Positions 32,866 through 34,365 of a stretch of 34,365 bases of DNA are shown piece by piece; the stretch's first letter is position 1; every line of letters begins with the position of its first letter. The stretch is from an uncultured Parvibacter sp. (GTDB lineage Bacteria; Actinomycetota; Coriobacteriia; Coriobacteriales; Eggerthellaceae). Below the pieces are notes generated by a model that was not told the DNA's origin, did no database searches, and saw nothing but the letters and a program-made list of their open reading frames with translations. Made by a program: the position numbers and the translations under genes. The DNA lies in contig CANSTH010000011.1 of NCBI GenBank assembly GCA_947649875.1, positions 1-34,365 on the forward strand. The letters are read 5' to 3'.

Positions 32866-32881
32866 AGAGGAGGCCTCCTCT
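32866..32881 (-). promoter_or_regulatory. Palindrome containing the ribosome site of the radical SAM gene
   Basis: AGAGGAGGCCTCCTCT is a perfect 16-bp palindrome touching the start codon. The Shine-Dalgarno half AGAGGAGG is followed by its complement, just before the ATG. Loop-free palindromes cannot fold tightly within one RNA, but mRNA pairing or a DNA-binding protein could occlude initiation. Confidence 0.5.
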
Positions 32882-32928
32882 TGTTCGAAAATGAGCCCTA
32901 CGCGGGGCGATTATGGGTGTTGCCAAAA

Positions 32929-32952
32929 TTATAGCGAAGGCAGGCGCTATAA
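32929..32952. promoter_or_regulatory. Dyad overlapping a -10 box upstream of the radical SAM gene
   Basis: TTATAGCG and CGCTATAA pair perfectly around 8 bases. On the minus strand TATAAT (32933-32928) overlaps the dyad, 63 bases from the ATG; no convincing -35 was seen. It could be an operator or the terminator of the AlkD-like gene, which ends 40 bases away. Confidence 0.4.
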
Positions 32953-32992
32953 GCCCAGCCACGGCTCGCAGCCACAAGAACCACAGGGCACT

Positions 32993-33682
32993 CTACTGGC
33001 GGCGCAGAGTGCGCAGGTGGGCCTTCTGCTCGGGCGTTATGCGGCGGCTTTCGATGGCTTTCTGGATAGCTTTGTTATGGGTCCATGTGTCCAGATGCCC
33101 CTTCTCGATGAAGGGCAGCGCCGCTTCCGGCTGCTTCGCCAGCGCCTCGGCGAAATACCAGGCGCGCATCATGTTCACATAGTATTCCCCGGAGCGCAGG
33201 TCGGCCACTGCCCGCATCTGCCGCACGTGGAAGTGCTCCCCTAAGAACAGCTGCATCAGCATGCCGATGCCGTAGCGCACCGTGTAGGGATGCGCAGACC
33301 CCATCCACTTAAGCGCTAGTTGTTGGGCCCACGCGGGGTCTTTCCCCAGCTTGCGCGGCGACATCTGGTCGCAGGTGGCCCAGTTGTCCACGTAGGGAAG
33401 GAAGCTCTCTATGGCCGTTGCCATCTCATCAATGCTGCCGCGGCTGCTTATGATGAAGGCGTGCAGCTGGTTCTCCTCGAAGGTGCGGTGGGGAACCGCT
33501 GTCAGGAACTCCTCCACGTCCGGCCGCTTGGCCAGCTGTTGCGCAAAAGAGCGCAGCGCCGGCGTGCGCACGCCGATAATGGAGTCGGGCTCGATGGAGG
33601 GAATCAGCTTCGCCTGGAACTTCTGATATTCCGCATCACGGTTCTGCGCCAGAAACCCCTGTATGTCATCGGCAATTGTCAC
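32993..33682 (-). CDS. AlkD-like DNA alkylation repair protein
   Basis: The 229-residue protein starts at a GTG after AAAGGAGC. It is helical and HEAT-repeat-like, as in AlkC/AlkD DNA glycosylases that excise alkylated bases without flipping. The family motif VDNWATCDQMSPR (catalytic Asp and nearby Trp) is present, as is NMMRAWYFAEAL with the second Trp. The N-terminal part SIIGVRTPALRSFAQQLAK also fits. Together with the MGMT protein at 2547 this is the second alkylation-repair gene in the window, though they are far apart. Confidence 0.85.
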   Translation of the reverse strand: MTIADDIQGFLAQNRDAEYQKFQAKLIPSIEPDSIIGVRTPALRSFAQQLAKRPDVEEFLTAVPHRTFEENQLHAFIISSRGSIDEMATAIESFLPYVDNWATCDQMSPRKLGKDPAWAQQLALKWMGSAHPYTVRYGIGMLMQLFLGEHFHVRQMRAVADLRSGEYYVNMMRAWYFAEALAKQPEAALPFIEKGHLDTWTHNKAIQKAIESRRITPEQKAHLRTLRRQ

Positions 33683-33994
33683 GGGCTCGCTCCTTTACAT
33701 GTCCACTCTTACCTAAAGTGTAGACCCTTTGATCAACCGGCTTGTCAGCAATACTAGCAAACACGCCTTAAGAGACTGTCTGCTACTCGCCCTCCCCTTC
33801 AAGCCTCCCCATCGCCATCTGTTTGCTCTATCGAAACAAGAACACATCGGAGCGATTTCGGGCTCCTTCTTCAAGCTAGGGCGTGAACCCCGCGATGCTG
33901 AAGACCGTGAATACGGGAGAGGTTTTCGCAAACGAAGAGAATACAGCTATTGCTCGTGTGCCGCACGGAACTATCGCCTCCACCTCGGCAAAAA

Positions 33995-34025
33995 GATACT
34001 TCAAAGCATAATACTTTGAAGTATC
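33995..34025 (-). terminator. Perfect 12-bp AT-rich hairpin followed by T5
   Basis: GATACTTCAAAG and CTTTGAAGTATC pair perfectly around 7 bases. Read on the minus strand the stem is directly followed by TTTTT, as in an intrinsic terminator for the gene entering from the right. It might instead be an operator, since its composition is far from the neighbouring DNA. Confidence 0.5.
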
Positions 34026-34061
34026 ACCATATAAACAAGCAAAAGCTCATGCCCACAGCAG

Positions 34062-34089
34062 AAGTGCCCCGAATTGCTCCGGGGCACTT
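34062..34089 (-). terminator. GC-rich hairpin after the right-edge gene
   Basis: AAGTGCCCCG and CGGGGCACTT pair perfectly around an 8-base loop, 28 bases beyond the stop of the NrfD-type gene on the minus strand. It is the first of two likely terminators. Confidence 0.6.
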
Positions 34090-34117
34090 GCATGAAGGGG
34101 CATCGAACGGATGGGGG

Positions 34118-34365
34118 CTACTCCTGCTCGGCCGGCTTGAGCGGCAGGAACTTGAGCCCCAGGAAGAAGACGAGGAAGGCGAGGCCGACCACGCCCAGGG
34201 CTATGCCGAACTCGAGCGGGGTGGGCCAGTAGACCATGCCCGCGTAGGCCTGGGCCATGTTCCCCTCCCAGTTGGTCACCGTGAAGGGGGTCATCACGGC
34301 GGGCAGGTCGACGTTGGGGATCTGGAAGCCGCCGACGAGCAGCTGGGCGCGCTTGCAGAAGATGG
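34118..34365 (-). CDS. NrfD/DmsC-type membrane anchor (3' end only)
   Basis: Not in the ORF track because it is cut by the window edge. The minus strand is open from the edge to TAG at 34118-34120, giving 82 residues. They read as the end of a membrane protein: FCKRAQLLVGGFQIP, then a loop with NWEGNMAQAYAGMVYWPTP and a last helix GIALGVVGLAFLVFFLG with a short charged tail. The FCKR-x-LL pattern and last helix match the end of the NrfD protein at 8533. It probably anchors another molybdoenzyme whose genes lie to the right. Confidence 0.75.
   Translation of the reverse strand, partial: IFCKRAQLLVGGFQIPNVDLPAVMTPFTVTNWEGNMAQAYAGMVYWPTPLEFGIALGVVGLAFLVFFLGLKFLPLKPAEQE

Larger units (their letters stand above)
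33683..34117. other. 435-base gap, less GC-rich, with two hairpins
   Basis: Short ORFs on both strands (96 and 72 codons in the track) have no family features or ribosome sites that I can support, and may be remnants. The upstream region of the AlkD-like gene is at its left end; only TACACT near 33715 on the minus strand resembles a -10. Two inverted repeats are annotated separately. Confidence 0.5.

Noticed and set aside
33729-34019. 96-codon plus-strand ORF in the right-hand gap
   Set aside because: No ribosome site, family pattern or conserved composition; ends inside the AT-rich hairpin.
1-34365. CRISPR array, tRNA or rRNA genes, transposases or integrases
   Set aside because: None of the regular repeat-spacer patterns, tRNA-like cloverleaf sequences, rRNA signatures or recombinase motifs were seen on reading through the window.

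Overview
The window looks like a chromosomal segment of a GC-rich, anaerobic actinobacterium of the class Coriobacteriia, most likely family Eggerthellaceae. This is inferred from the high GC, from the density of DMSO-reductase-family and aldehyde:ferredoxin-oxidoreductase modules with Tat-exported ferredoxins and NrfD-type membrane anchors, and from the kinase/XRE/DUF4190 gene set. No rRNA, tRNA, CRISPR array, transposase or integrase was seen. The genus cannot be fixed without a search.

Layout. (1) 1-3000: the 3' end of a ferredoxin-type aldo/keto reductase, a divergent EamA exporter / LysR regulator pair, and a short MGMT-type DNA repair protein. (2) 3000-5230: a cluster of palindromes in front of a DHA2-type MFS exporter, then a ~370-bp composite intergenic repeat full of nested inverted repeats. 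(3) 5385-9711: a three-gene respiratory operon: Tat-exported molybdopterin subunit, four-cluster ferredoxin, NrfD/DmsC-type anchor. (4) 9863-13833: a tandem-MarR regulator followed by close homologues of DmsA and DmsB that have neither a Tat signal nor an anchor gene. (5) 13837-21191: a TetR regulator divergent from an operon of Tat-ferredoxin, AOR-family oxidoreductase, small unknown protein, NrfD anchor and second Tat-ferredoxin (comparable in content to the E. coli ydh operon), followed by an atypical fdhD. (6) 21083-22498: an ATPase with a DUF234-like nuclease end that overlaps the end of fdhD. (7) 22660-27238: an XRE-membrane protein, a membrane-anchored Ser/Thr kinase, a small XRE-like protein and a DUF4190/DUF5067-like protein, with a short three-copy DNA element between the last two. 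(8) 27364-30467: ThiT, a GNAT-like/Cys-rich/two-TM fusion protein and an ArsC/Spx-like protein. (9) 30576-33682: a hydroxyacid dehydrogenase and radical SAM pair and an AlkD-like glycosylase. (10) 33683-34365: a gene-poor stretch with two hairpins, then the 3' end of a third NrfD-type anchor, absent from the ORF track.

How the genes fit together: three separate molybdenum/tungsten redox modules lie close together (plus a fourth implied by the right-edge anchor fragment), each with its own predicted regulator or promoter region. Two of them (5385-9711 and 14580-20050) would pass electrons between the quinone pool and an exported or membrane-attached enzyme. The third (DmsAB) looks soluble and cytoplasmic. 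Their substrates cannot be read from the sequence. All function calls rest on motifs and remembered family features; no search was run.
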